NCBI GenBank assembly: GCA_009733575.1
Contig: ML769404.1
Coordinates: 248,001 to 312,000 of the forward strand
Reading direction: 5' to 3'
DNA from: Gymnopus androsaceus JB14
Lineage: Eukaryota > Basidiomycota > Agaricomycetes > Agaricales > Omphalotaceae
Length of the DNA: 64,000 nucleotides
This document shows, piece after piece, positions 32,964-42,915 of this stretch; positions within the stretch are counted from its first letter, which is position 1, and each line of letters begins with the position of its first letter. Below the pieces are notes generated by a model. That model was not told the origin of the DNA. It saw nothing but the letters and a program-made list of their open reading frames with translations, and ran no database searches. The translations under genes and the position numbers were made by a program.

Positions 32964-33937
32964 CGCGATATCCGTTGAAGGGGTAAGCACGTATGTTTTT
33001 CAAGGATCAATCCAAAAGGGATGCTTTTTATACTATTGCAGGCGGCTCTTTACCTTAAACGCCCTCATACTGTCCATCTTTTTTTAGGGCGCGTCAAGCT
33101 GCATCAACACTACACTGAAGAGACGTACCTGAGCAATTGGCGACGCGCGTTCGAGTCGACCAGAAATCTGTTCTAGTTTTTTGTTCATTCCTGGTCTTCA
33201 GTCGCGAATTGAAGTTACATGCAGTGTCGGCGTCTACTCATTATGTAGGATTTTTGACAAAGTGCGGCATACATTTCGGGTAGAGAGTATAGCGATCTCG
33301 TGGATTGGAAGCTCACATTGGAACCTGGCGCCGCTTGATTGGCCGTGGCACTCTCTTGGCGCGACACGGCGGTGAAGTAAGGTGAAATGAGGTGAGTTGG
33401 GGGGCTCGATACAGGACTCAGGTGTCACTGCTGTCAGAGCAGCCTGAGTGGTAATAGGTATGCGAGCCCTGCAGCTGGCAGGGCCAGACTCTTCGAGCTA
33501 TTCCTCCAGATACATCATGACTCGAATTTGAGCCTGACGACTCGGGAGTCGGAGCATCTAAAGGCGGTACTACTCGGTCAAAAAGTTCATATTACTTTCG
33601 ATCTTCGTCCGAGGCGTAGCCTGCAGGTCGTAGTATTCTATGAAAGAACAACATGCAGTAAGAAGGTAGCAAGTTTTCTAGTATTCAGCAAGGACGGACG
33701 AACTCGGACATTAAGTACTATCCGAGCAGGGCCACCTGTATTTCAAATAGAAGGTTCTGTTGGCTTGAGTTTGAGCAAAGCCGACTCGAGATTGTCAAAG
33801 TTCAAGCAAGTAACCGCGCGCTTACGGATTTTTTGGGATGGGCGGAATCATCGAGACTGACTAGTACTGAAGTACTGACCATTCATCCAGCTGACAGGAA
33901 TTCCATTTTAAACGTGAGTATCTATTCATACTGTCAT
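32964..33937. other. Gene-poor stretch
   Basis: Promoter side of the secreted-protein gene and 3' flank of the malate dehydrogenase gene. Open stretches on both strands show no protein-like composition. A gttcgagtc at 33150 resembles a tRNA B-box, but no matching A-box or acceptor stem exists. Confidence 0.45.
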
Positions 33938-35198
33938 CTACGCAACAAACGCCTTTCCCTTTTCAATGTTCTTCTTGAGCTCTGGCAAGCACGCTTCAAG
34001 GAGCTTTTCTTCCTGGGACGAGAGAGCGCCGATGGGGTGAATTTTCTCGACACCGTTAACCTGCGACAAAGATTAGATTAGAAAAAGGGACAAAGTGTGG
34101 GTAGGGGTACTTACGCCAAGCTCAACCAGACTGGAGAAAAAGTCGATGCCCTTGTCAGCAAATAAGGGACTCTTGACAAAGGTCGGAGTGACAACGCCCT
34201 TTTCGCCATTCAAACCTCTCAGAAGGGCATTGGCAAACTTGGCGCCTGCGTATGCCATACTAAGGGTGGCTGAGCCTGCGCCGTCTTTAGCTTTGACAAC
34301 TTCGTCACCACCGAACTGGATCCTGTACACCAACTTGTCATAGGATTCGCCTTGGACACCTTTGGCTTTGGAGTTGGCGACTTGGGATAGGAGTGGGACG
34401 ATGGTAGGACCGCTGTGGCCTCCAATGACGGGGACGTCACATTCAGAGGGTTTGGTGCCGGTGACGGAGGCGAGGAAACGGGAGGCACGGACGACGTCGA
34501 GGGTAGTTACACCGAAGAGGCGGGCGGGGTCGAATACGCCAGCTTTTTCGAGGGTGGAAGCGACGATGGGGACGGTGGAGTTTACGGGGTTGGAGATTAC
34601 GAGGATGTGCGCTGTTGGCGAGACACGGGCGACGGCGGCAGCGAGGTCACGGACTATCGAGGCGTTTGTCTGGACGAGGAATTAGGTGGAGTTTAGGTGG
34701 GGTTTATGGGTCTTACATTGAATAGGTCGTCTCGGGTCATCTTTGACGCGAGTTAGAAGGGTGAATAGGTAGTTGTAGAAAGACTTACTCCAGGCTGTGA
34801 AGATCATTAGAGTTGTATCAAGGATAAAAAGAATAGTATGCACCTTTCTCGGGACACCAGCAGGAATAACGACAACTTCTGTACCTTCAAGTGCAGCGTC
34901 CAAATGTTCCATTGCGTATCCATTGACCTACGAAAAGTTAACACAAGCAATGAAAAAAAAAGCACTGGCGTACCTCGCTAGGAGTATCGACATGGCTAAC
35001 ATCTGCAGCAACACCAGGAGCACCGCGGATATCGTACAAACTCAAGCTAGAGACGAGAGGGTCCTGCTTTAAAAGCAGAGACAGAGGCTGCCCGATACCT
35101 CCTCCAGCGCCGAGAACCGTGACTTTGGTATGGCGAGCAGAGGAAGTCGAGAAGAGACGCGTGCTGGTCGCGCGGAGGGTCGTACGAGCGGCGAACAT
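33938..35198 (-). CDS. MDH1: Mitochondrial malate dehydrogenase
   Basis: Interconverts malate and oxaloacetate with NAD in the TCA cycle. The ATG at 35198 starts a mitochondrial presequence ([20 protein letters not shown]), then [19 protein letters not shown] (NAD site), [20 protein letters not shown] (substrate arginines), [26 protein letters not shown] (catalytic Asp), [14 protein letters not shown] (catalytic His), and the C-terminal [12 protein letters not shown]. Exons: 34974-35198, 34844-34927, 34789-34794, 34717-34740, 34115-34669, 33938-34060. The third exon is only six bases (Pro-Gly), and the fourth is 24. Total about 340 residues with all frames intact. Confidence 0.93.
34789..34794 (-). 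other. 6-nt microexon in the malate dehydrogenase gene
   Basis: Read on the minus strand, ttcacag|CCTGGA|gtaagt. It supplies the invariant Pro-Gly of PRKPGMTRDD. Both flanking introns (34795-34843, 34741-34788) are of normal size for this genome. Confidence 0.8.
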
Positions 35199-35670
35199 GG
35201 TAGTAAGAAAATAACAGTCTGAGATGCGATTTGTTCCGTCTCATCCAAAACAATTTCCCACGGCGTCGTTCAGCGCTTCGGACACATCATTTACGCGGTT
35301 TTTGCTACATTAAGTATACTTATCGTACCATGGTACTCTTAATCAACTATGGCTGGCGCTCCTTCCTCTCTAGTGTCAGCTACTGTCAATCCTTAATCGT
35401 CGGACCCAACTACATCACGGCGGCCACCAAGTGGCCACAGGGTGGTTTTCACTGACTTTCACTATTTGCTAGTTCTCAGTGTATGAGTCGTACGACAACA
35501 TTGTCACGGTAATCTAGTAAAATTGAGTAAAATGAGGGAAAAATAGAAAAGCAGCGGCAACCCTGAGTCTACAGATTAACAGCAGCGAGGGTGTTGTTAA
35601 TAACTTCACCACTAGTCCATCATCTTGAGCAACGGTTGCTATCAATTGCTGACAATCTGTCAGCGAACTT

Positions 35671-36160
35671 TCCCCGCCGCTTGATTGTAGCATGCTCTTA
35701 ACACAGGCTCTGACCACTTCTTTTTGCTAGCCACTGCTGCACAATGTTTCTCCTGCTTCTTATCCTTTTCGCCAAAGATGGTCATGGAAGATTCACAGAG
35801 GGCCCCAGAATCTCCTATGGAACCTAGCCAGAAATAGCGTCATTTACGGCCAGATTTGAGCGAAATCCTTGTCCGAATATAGCGTCATTTGAGCCGCAAA
35901 ATCTTAGTCCTTGTCCGCCCATAGCGTCATTTGAGCCGGCGCGTCAGCGCCGAACCGAAATTTTTGACCTTTTTGACCTCTGTGTGGAATTTTTTGGAAT
36001 TTTTTTGGGATTTTTTTACGCTTCACGTGACGATCCTAGTCCGAAATAGCGTCATTTAGGCCGGAATCATAGCGTCATTTAGGGCCTCGGAGCCGGGCTA
36101 GGTTCCATAGGAGATTCCGGGGCCCTATTCACAGTAAACCAGGCTTCCAGAAGCTCCCCC
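35671..36160 (-). pseudogene. Degenerate SRP14 fragment, split by a MITE
   Basis: On the minus strand, 35671-35798 aligns with the SRP14 exon at about 40970-41080: shared segments include gagaaac, agcctgt and ccatgac, and the order of tracts matches over about 125 bp at roughly 70% identity. The alignment resumes after the inserted element at about 36135-36160 (gcttctggaagcctg against gcttacggaaccct in the parent). Stops and indels rule out a product. It lies about 5.2 kb from the intact gene, same strand. Confidence 0.65.
35799..36126. mobile_element. hAT-like MITE with 31-bp inverted termini and 8-bp target duplication
   Basis: Both termini read agggcccc(a/g)gaatctcc and continue tatggaacctagcc, 31 bp with one mismatch. 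The 8-bp sequence attcacag flanks both sides (35791-35798 and 36127-36134). An 8-bp duplication with AGGG-type ends is the hAT hallmark. The 328-bp body is non-coding and contains five copies of atagcgtcattt in both halves. Confidence 0.88.
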
Positions 36161-38096
36161 AGAAGTTCGCCCGAATTAGTGCAGATTGAGACCCAGATTT
36201 AATGAATCCTTGGCTGCTTTTAGTGTAAAGTAGGCCTCAAAGCTCAAAGCCTTACTTGTTATAGCGTAAATTAGACCCAGAGGAGGATTTGGAGTCAAGC
36301 ATACCTGGATAGACATAACAGCATGAAAAAGGACTTCAAGACTCCGGTGCACCAAAGACTGTTCAGAAACCACAGAAAAACATGCATTTGGTGTATTGAA
36401 AGTCATAATCCTTGTCCAAATTAGTGTAAATTAGGCCAAAATGGTATGTAAAAAAAGTTAACCTGGCCGGGCGGGGCTCTGCAGGAGCTTCTGAGGGCCT
36501 GTTAGACTGTCTTGCAATAATCTACTTAGTTGGAGATGTATAGCAAGTGATTAAATTGAAAGTTATGGGTTTGTTCTAACACTGAGCAGAAGGCACTCAG
36601 AAATGACTAATATTGAAGGTCTTGCATTTAACAAGAAGCCTGAATATGGCCTGCTTCTGATTAATTGGAAGTGATACAAAATGAGATTGAAGGTAGGATA
36701 TTGCAGACAAGAGGCAGCAAAGAGGCAGGGAAGGAAGTAGAAGAAAAGGGAATGTTATGATCTTTGCTATCATACCATAGTGTATATTTGCGGGATAAGT
36801 ACTCGAACGGGATGGACTAATGATGATGGAAAAAAAAGAATGCGTTAAGAACGACGGGCGCTCGTTGGGCGCTCATCCGAGTCGTCCATGCTAAGGTTAG
36901 GGCTTCCTTATAGGGACCGTGTGAATGGTTTGGAAACAACACGCACTTTACGTTCTTGTAAGGAGCCAAACCTAAAGGTTCGGCAATAATTCTAGGCCGA
37001 CTCGAAAAAAAAGTTGAGCTGACCAAGTAGCTCCAAAACGGCCCTAATAACGTTTGATCAATTCAAACTCGTCGTTCGAAAAAGTAAGTACTTAGCTACT
37101 TTCGGGCGTGGCGGATGTACAAGATCGTGAACCTGCCCACAACCTGCCCATGTTGTTGCACGACCATTCGATAGTTATTGCCAGGAATGTAATGGTCCAT
37201 GTTGTACGACGAAGACTAGTCTAAAGTGCGCTACGTAAAATGTCCAGCTGGTATTGTTTGGTCGTCATAGAGTTTGGTACATATCTGGAGATCTGAGTGC
37301 CGTTGAAGTCATTGGAGCTGCTTGGTCAGCTTATTAATGAAATAGCTGTAAAACCTGAATTGTTTATCAACAGAATCACGGAAATCACGGAAACCAAAAG
37401 TCCAGAAGATGCAATCATTGACAAAATCATAAAATAGACTAATAATATGAAGTATTGTTCTCTTAACTGTTGCGATTAACCATTCTGTCACTAGAGCAGG
37501 TCACCGCAATCATGCTGGCCGTCAAGAATAAGATGGATATAGCAGTATAGTAAACGTTTAACTTTGCAAACTACCATGCATCTTCTAATGCTTCACAGCA
37601 AATATCCCTCAGGCTCTTTGTAATCCCGTGTGTATAAACATATTCGTCTGAGTATACGTATGTACCTAAAGAAAATATCGATTCCGCAGTGTCACGGTGA
37701 TTCTGGGTTGTTGTCTTGGGAAACATTGTACACTATGTGATACAAGCTGGGCGGACGAATTGGATGCAAGGCGTTATCTGTTTTGGTAAGAGGCCAGATG
37801 CCATCCTATGCAGCGACCTAATCATGTTTAGAAGTAATGTATATTGTCGTTTGCTTGCTATTCCGACTTTACCCTGGTGGGTCGTCGAACATATGTGACC
37901 GAACAGTGTGAGTTCCAGTAATTGACTTCTCTCCTACGTTCAGACACTGCACTCGCAATTAATTCTTGTTCGTAGCAAACGACGTTATGACGTTTGACCA
38001 TGAATAAAGCAGAAGTACATTAGGTGGGGCATTCCAGGACAGAATAGGATAGAATATAAATGTAGATGTCGTTTATCTCGAAAAATTTTGTCGTAA
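36161..38096. other. Gene-poor stretch with possible older transposon remnants
   Basis: No gene recognised. 36165-36440 repeats phrases such as attagtgtaaattaggcc and tagtgtaaagtaggcc, resembling a decayed relative of the neighbouring MITE. Loosely inverted ends (ccagaagctcccccag near 36145; gcaggagcttctgag near 36483) are suggestive only. The rest up to the aquaporin 3' end is AT-rich without protein-like frames. Confidence 0.4.
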
Positions 38097-39560
38097 TTAT
38101 ACCTTGTGTTCGATATCTGACTTCCCGGTGGAGGATATATCTGAGGTACCAACACTCCCTGGCGCATGCGCATGGTGGTGATGCACGTCCATGTATTCAC
38201 GTTGAGAGGAAGGTATGACTGAAAGCACCAAGATTAGTATCTGGCATAACAACACAGGTTTGGATGTACATACCTCGAGCGTAATCGGTGAGGAATAGTT
38301 CATACAGAAGCACTCCAATCATGGTTGCTGGGATTGAAGTAAGAGCAGCTATGGCTGCGTACTTGCCTCCAGCAGCTGAAGACCGATGTAAGAAAGAGCG
38401 CAAAAGGATCAACGTCGAACTTACCTGGCTTTCCCCAGATGGTCAAAGCAGCGAGCCTTCCGCCAATGTCTCGCGCGGGGTTGGCGGCCACTATATTGCA
38501 TGGATGAATGTGATAATTATTAGTCTAGCCAAGAAATGCTTACAGGAGGGAGTTGCAAATCCCCAGATAGCCACGCCACTGTAGGATTCATTCGTTCATC
38601 AAAAAATAGGGCGAACGAAACTAATTAACACTTACTATGCCAATGCAATGACAACAGGTGCGAATTGAGGGGGAATCAGAATGTTGGTAGGATCTATGGA
38701 TCCCCATATGACAATAGCGAGCATGATATCCTAGCAAGAATATGAGTGATAAGGTAAACTGACGGAGAGGGTAACAGGACGCACCGTCACAAGTTCATTG
38801 ATAAATACCCGGCCCAAATGTAATCCAGGAAGGATATATAATCCGAACGCACCAGCTGGGCCCTCAGGTGTGAACAAGAGAGCCTCCATACCCGCAGCAG
38901 TCAGTGCAAGTTCGCTTTTCACGATGAGGTCGTGCCACTGGACATAAATCAAAAGGCACGCTATGTACCCTCCGAGAATTTGCGCGACGATGTATCTTGG
39001 AAGATCGGGTAAGAGAGGGAGCCGATAGAGTGGGTATAGCCTAGAACGTACCTAGCAGCTTTCAATGGCGGGAACCCTTTGAATACCATCATCGTGATGG
39101 TGACAGCAGGATTAAAATGTCCGCCAGATGTCGCGCCGCATATCCCAATAGCAAAAGATAATTCCACAGGCGTACGCCATACCGATTTGGAAAACAGCTA
39201 AGGAGATATTAGATACAGGAAGGAAGATGCGAAGGACAGTACAGAAGCTCACAGCTAAGTCCTGGATATCAACAGAATGTTGCCAACGATGTAACCGATC
39301 TGCGACCCAACACCTGTAGATATAAACTTAGTTAAACTTTCGGAACAAAGACGCCCAGCGTACCCGCATATACGTAGAAAAACACGCCCAACTACAGAGC
39401 ATGTTGAGCATCTCGAGTGGTTACAGCGAATGAAGAAGGTACGCACGAATTCCGCGAAGCATTCTACGAGCCAGTGAACCGATGTATGCCTATGTCTTTC
39501 CCAAGCGGTGAATATTTTGCTGCGAGTTTGAACATCGCGAAGGTGAACAACGTTGGACAT
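38097..39560 (-). CDS. Aquaporin / aquaglyceroporin (MIP family)
   Basis: A membrane channel for water or small solutes. The ATG at 39560 starts MSNVVHLRDVQTRSKIFTAW. The first pore motif is GGHFNPAV near 39120 and the second ANPARD near 38480, both canonical. Membrane segments include VGSQIGYIVGNILL, AFGLYILPGLHLGRVFI and ALTSIPATMIGVLLYELF. The C-terminus is a histidine-rich cytoplasmic tail (YMDVHHHHAHAPGSVG), stop at 38097. At 39153-39156 a run of four A (plus strand) appears one base too long: removing one restores AYACGIIFAIGICGATSGG. Otherwise seven or so exons read in frame. The residue after the second NPA, Asp in NPARD, fits aquaglyceroporin-like members. Confidence 0.85.
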
Positions 39561-40830
39561 GGTGGGCTGCGAACAAGAGGGGAGAGACTGGGAAGGGGCT
39601 TATATAGAGAAATTTTCATTAGAAGGGTCTATTGACACAGTTGGCATTGTATTGTGCTAAAGCTGAAATGTTGATCAGATGAGAGATCATGCAACCCTTC
39701 AAATCGCGGTACCTTGCCCAAAACGGAGCTTTTCCATCTACCCAAATCTCATTGGATGGTTTTAGTAGAGAACGGCGTACCCGTGATTCATTTGAAAGGG
39801 TGGAAGGATCTGGCGTGGCAGGTGGACAAGAGGTGTCGCTCGAATCACACTGCCACTCAGAGACTCACTATATATTACAGATTCACTCTGTACGTACCTC
39901 TTCCTGCGCGTCAGAGTGTCTTGAGGCACCTGAGATAAAGTTACCAAGCGCATCAATAAATAGCGAAAGTCGGGCTTATGGCGGCCTGACCTGCATTTTA
40001 CTTCCTGCTCTGCGGGGAAGAGTACGGAAGGGTCATGAGACTTGAATGTGCGCGCGCGTTCGCCCGGCTTCCCCAGAAATGCCTCCCCACATCTCCCCAC
40101 ATCTCCCCACAATTGTCGTCGACTGCATGAACCCGATCTCTACCACCGAGAGTCCCGGATCATATCGATTCTTGAGTATCGGTGGTCGCTGGTGGTCGTC
40201 CTCCGAGGAACAAGAGTTCGACTCGATAGCTGTAACAACCATCACGTTTTCAAAGGGGGGAGTGACGTTGAAGGAAGCTCGACGTAGCTACTCACATCAC
40301 CACTCAAGTGTTCAAACGCTACAGTTCGAAGAATAATGTCGCGCAGAATAGCTCGTGTTTTGAAAATTTTCCCCAACGGGCTTGAAGTCTTCCTACGGGA
40401 GACATCTCAGGCTTCTCCTGATTATCGGTTCCCAGCGCGCTCTCCGTGTTCGCCCTAGCCCATATGCCCATATGTCCCTGCGGGTTCCTAGACAAATTTG
40501 TCAAAGAAAGTGCCTCGTCGCCCGGGGTACCATCTAAGTATAATGATATCGAAGCGGAGGTTGAACTAACCGAGAGAGTAGACCAAATTCATTTCTTGAC
40601 GCTTTAGAAAATTTTGCGAAAGGCTCGAACGTTCTATCTGTCACGAAGTTATGGAATGTAGAGTGTGAAGGGCGTCGCCCTATCAACTTTCAGGATAGCT
40701 TCGAATACGTTGATTGGGCATATGCATAACGAACTTGCACGAGCTAAATGCTTTGCAGAAATTATTGAATCTGGTCCTAGGCAATATATAGATACAACAA
40801 ATGTCAGAAATGATACACAGGACGATCTGA
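39561..40830. other. Gene-poor intergenic stretch
   Basis: No confident gene. A short tandem repeat of a 12-bp unit (ctccccacatct) occurs at 40083-40112. A TATA-like tatatatt lies near 39870. Confidence 0.45.
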
Positions 40831-41502
40831 TCATACTGCTTCTGCGGCGCCTTTCGCCTTGACGCTGGCCTCTTCCCTGGCCTTGATTTTCGAAAGTGCC
40901 TCCTGCTGTTTTAGAGCAGCTTTCACCTGGCGCTGCCGTTTCCTACGTCCATGTCCCCGCTTGGGTCCATCGATGACAACAGGCTCTGTCAACTTCTGTT
41001 TGCGAGCCGCTGCCTGTTCTGCTCGCTGTTTCTCCCGCTTTTTATCTCTTTTGCGGAGGGTGGTCATGGAGGATTTGAGTAGGGTTCCGTAAGCTTGATA
41101 AAACTTTTGCAGTTGTGTAGATTCGACCTGAGATGACAGATAGCGGCACTGAGATTGATTGTCCAGCAAGATCCATATCCAAAACATACCTTTGTCGAAA
41201 ATTTAACCTTACCACCGTCGCTGACTCGAAGGAGACATGGATATTCTCGAGGGTCCTCAGCTCCATCTTCCACTTTCATTGCCTGGTCATCCTTATCGTA
41301 AGATACTGCAGGTGAAGGTCAAATGAAGAACATAAGAGAGAGAATGGGTCGAACATCGTTTATGCGTAATCCATATCGAGCCTTGATTTTTGGTTGATTC
41401 GAATAATGCAACTAGCTGTTTGAGAAACTAGAAATATCAATGAGTGACGAATAATATAATAATAAAAGTAGAGCTCACAGAGTCGTGGTCGACCAGCTTC
41501 AT
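40831..41502 (-). CDS. SRP14: Signal recognition particle 14 kDa subunit
   Basis: Alu-domain protein of the signal recognition particle, cytosolic; with SRP9 it mediates elongation arrest. The start is the ATG at 41502 (MKLVDHDS), followed by FLKQLVALFESTKNQGSIWI and THKRLSYDKDDQAMK, typical of the family N-terminus. Next is YPCLLRVSDGGKVKFST, then QKFYQAYGTLLKSSMTTLRK and the basic KRDKKREKQRAEQAAARKQK. The basic tail (GPKRGHGRRKRQRQ, ending EEASVKAKGAAEAV) is long but fungal members vary. Four exons; one donor is gttcga, weaker than usual. About 165 residues. It is divergent from SPC25 with 116 bp between start codons. Confidence 0.9.
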
Positions 41503-41618
41503 TGAACCTCCTAGCTCGACGTCGTTGTGGAAAGCAGGAGAGCACCGGCGCTAAAGTAGGCGCTGTTGCCAAACAAAAACAACGCGGTCGCGAACACGGA
41601 CGTAATTCCTTCAACACC
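41503..41618. promoter_or_regulatory. Shared divergent promoter region, SRP14 / SPC25
   Basis: Only 116 bp lie between the two start codons, so both transcripts must initiate here or within neighbouring sequence. It is GC-moderate with no obvious TATA box. Confidence 0.5.
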
Positions 41619-42594
41619 ATGGCTTATGCTCACAGAGGATTTCACTTTGACCTAAAAGCAACGCTCTCTAATCCAAATCCCCATATCGATCTGAGGGTTC
41701 CCATCTACGAGGAATCATCCCAGAATTTCCTCAACGCTGTCAACAATTACAAAAACAGATCTATCGCAGCGATTACGGACAAACGGGCCAAGGATGCGGC
41801 AGAGATTAAAAAGTTGAACGAAAAGACTCAGAGGGTTGAAGCAGAGACGAACAAATGCAAGGTCCAGGAGCTTGAATTGATGACTAGTGAGTGCTGGAAC
41901 ACATTCTTGCATTTGAGATATCGAGTACTCGGTATAGCTATTAGCACTCGACAAAGAGCAAGCGGAACGCAAAGACGCAGAAATCATGGTAGCTACTTTC
42001 AAGCGCCAGATAGCATCGCTTCACGAACGTAGTACAACTCTCCAAGCTCAGATAGACGAATATCGCTCGTTAAATGCCAGTCTCAAGAAAGGTTCGTCTT
42101 CGAGTTTCTCCAACAACTTGCTTTGTTCATCCATGATCACAACTCTAGACAAAGGCAAGGAACGGTCGACGCTAGCAGTACATGCATCGCAAGTCAATCC
42201 AGAACTGCAGGCTTTCGAGAATCTCCTCGCTTGCGATGTAGAAGGGATGGAGAAGGAGCAACTGCTCATCCGGTTCAAACGTCTTGACCTATCAGACCCG
42301 AACAGGGAGTTTGGCTTTATTCTGGATGTTTCTAGCGACAGTTACAAAGGTATAGTCTTTCCTAGGGTTAAATGCAAGTCAGCTAACCAATCCATAGTGA
42401 TGAAAACTTCGCCTCCCTTACCTTCTCTCCCGTTATTGGTCGACAAGTTGAACGCTACGCGGGATATATTTGCCTTTATAATACAGATACGGCAGGAATT
42501 TCAAAGGATGGTGAATGGAGAGGAAGCCATGGATGCATCTGTAAGTCTTTACTTAACTTACAGACACCGAAATCGGCTGAATCCTTTCAAGTAA
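41619..42594 (+). CDS. SPC25: Kinetochore protein Spc25 (NDC80 complex)
   Basis: A subunit of the four-protein NDC80 complex that ties kinetochores to microtubules. The ATG at 41619 starts MAYAHRGFHFDLKATL. A long coiled coil follows (KRAKDAAEIKKLNEKTQRVE; RKDAEIMVATFKRQIASLHE), then the globular RWD-type domain with LLIRFKRLDLSDPNREFGFI, LDVSSDSYKVMKTSPPLPSL and IFAFIIQIRQEFQRMV. Introns lie at about 41888-41947 and 42351-42399. The frame runs to 42594 after AMDAS, but gtaagt at 42541 could be a donor, leaving the last few residues uncertain. About 250 residues, near the family length. Confidence 0.88.
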
Positions 42595-42774
42595 TTTATT
42601 CATTAGGCTTGTACTATGTATTGTACCACCAATTTTTTATAGTATTTATCACAGGAATTGTTTTCAAGACCAACGAAACAGGCTTCCAGAGTTCTTTTTT
42701 GACTGGATTACAATAAGGGTTCGGAAGAAAGACTAATCACAACAATCCACCAGGTGTCTTGCCGCCCATCGTCC

Positions 42775-42915
42775 CAATCCCGCTGTGAGCAAGAGATAGA
42801 ACGTCAGGTATACCCGAACGAGGTCTTCCAGCTCTTTTGCGCGTACAGCGTCTGGTTCTAGTCCTTCAACGATTGGATTCGACTATGAAGGAGGGCCGGT
42901 ATTCGCATCATCATG
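42775..42915 (-). pseudogene. Fragment of a NUP96 exon
   Basis: About 140 bp nearly match 44756-44935 inside NUP96 (shared gagatagaacgtcagg, gaacgaggtctt, gattggattcga, tattcgcatcat) but lack two internal stretches of roughly 20 and 12 bases. It lies 1.8 kb downstream of the parent exon on the same strand and overlaps the stop codon of the gene at 42911-44228. Confidence 0.8.

Noticed and set aside
33145..33165. B-box-like gttcgagtc
   Set aside because: No matching stems or A-box within 80 bases upstream.
36139..36505. Second MITE adjoining the hAT-like element
   Set aside because: The ends are only loosely inverted and no target duplication was found. Kept as a possible remnant only.
36817..37026. 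Minus-strand ORF reading RPRIIAEPLGLAPYKNVK
   Set aside because: It looks faintly protein-like, but it is isolated, has no start context and no supporting exons.
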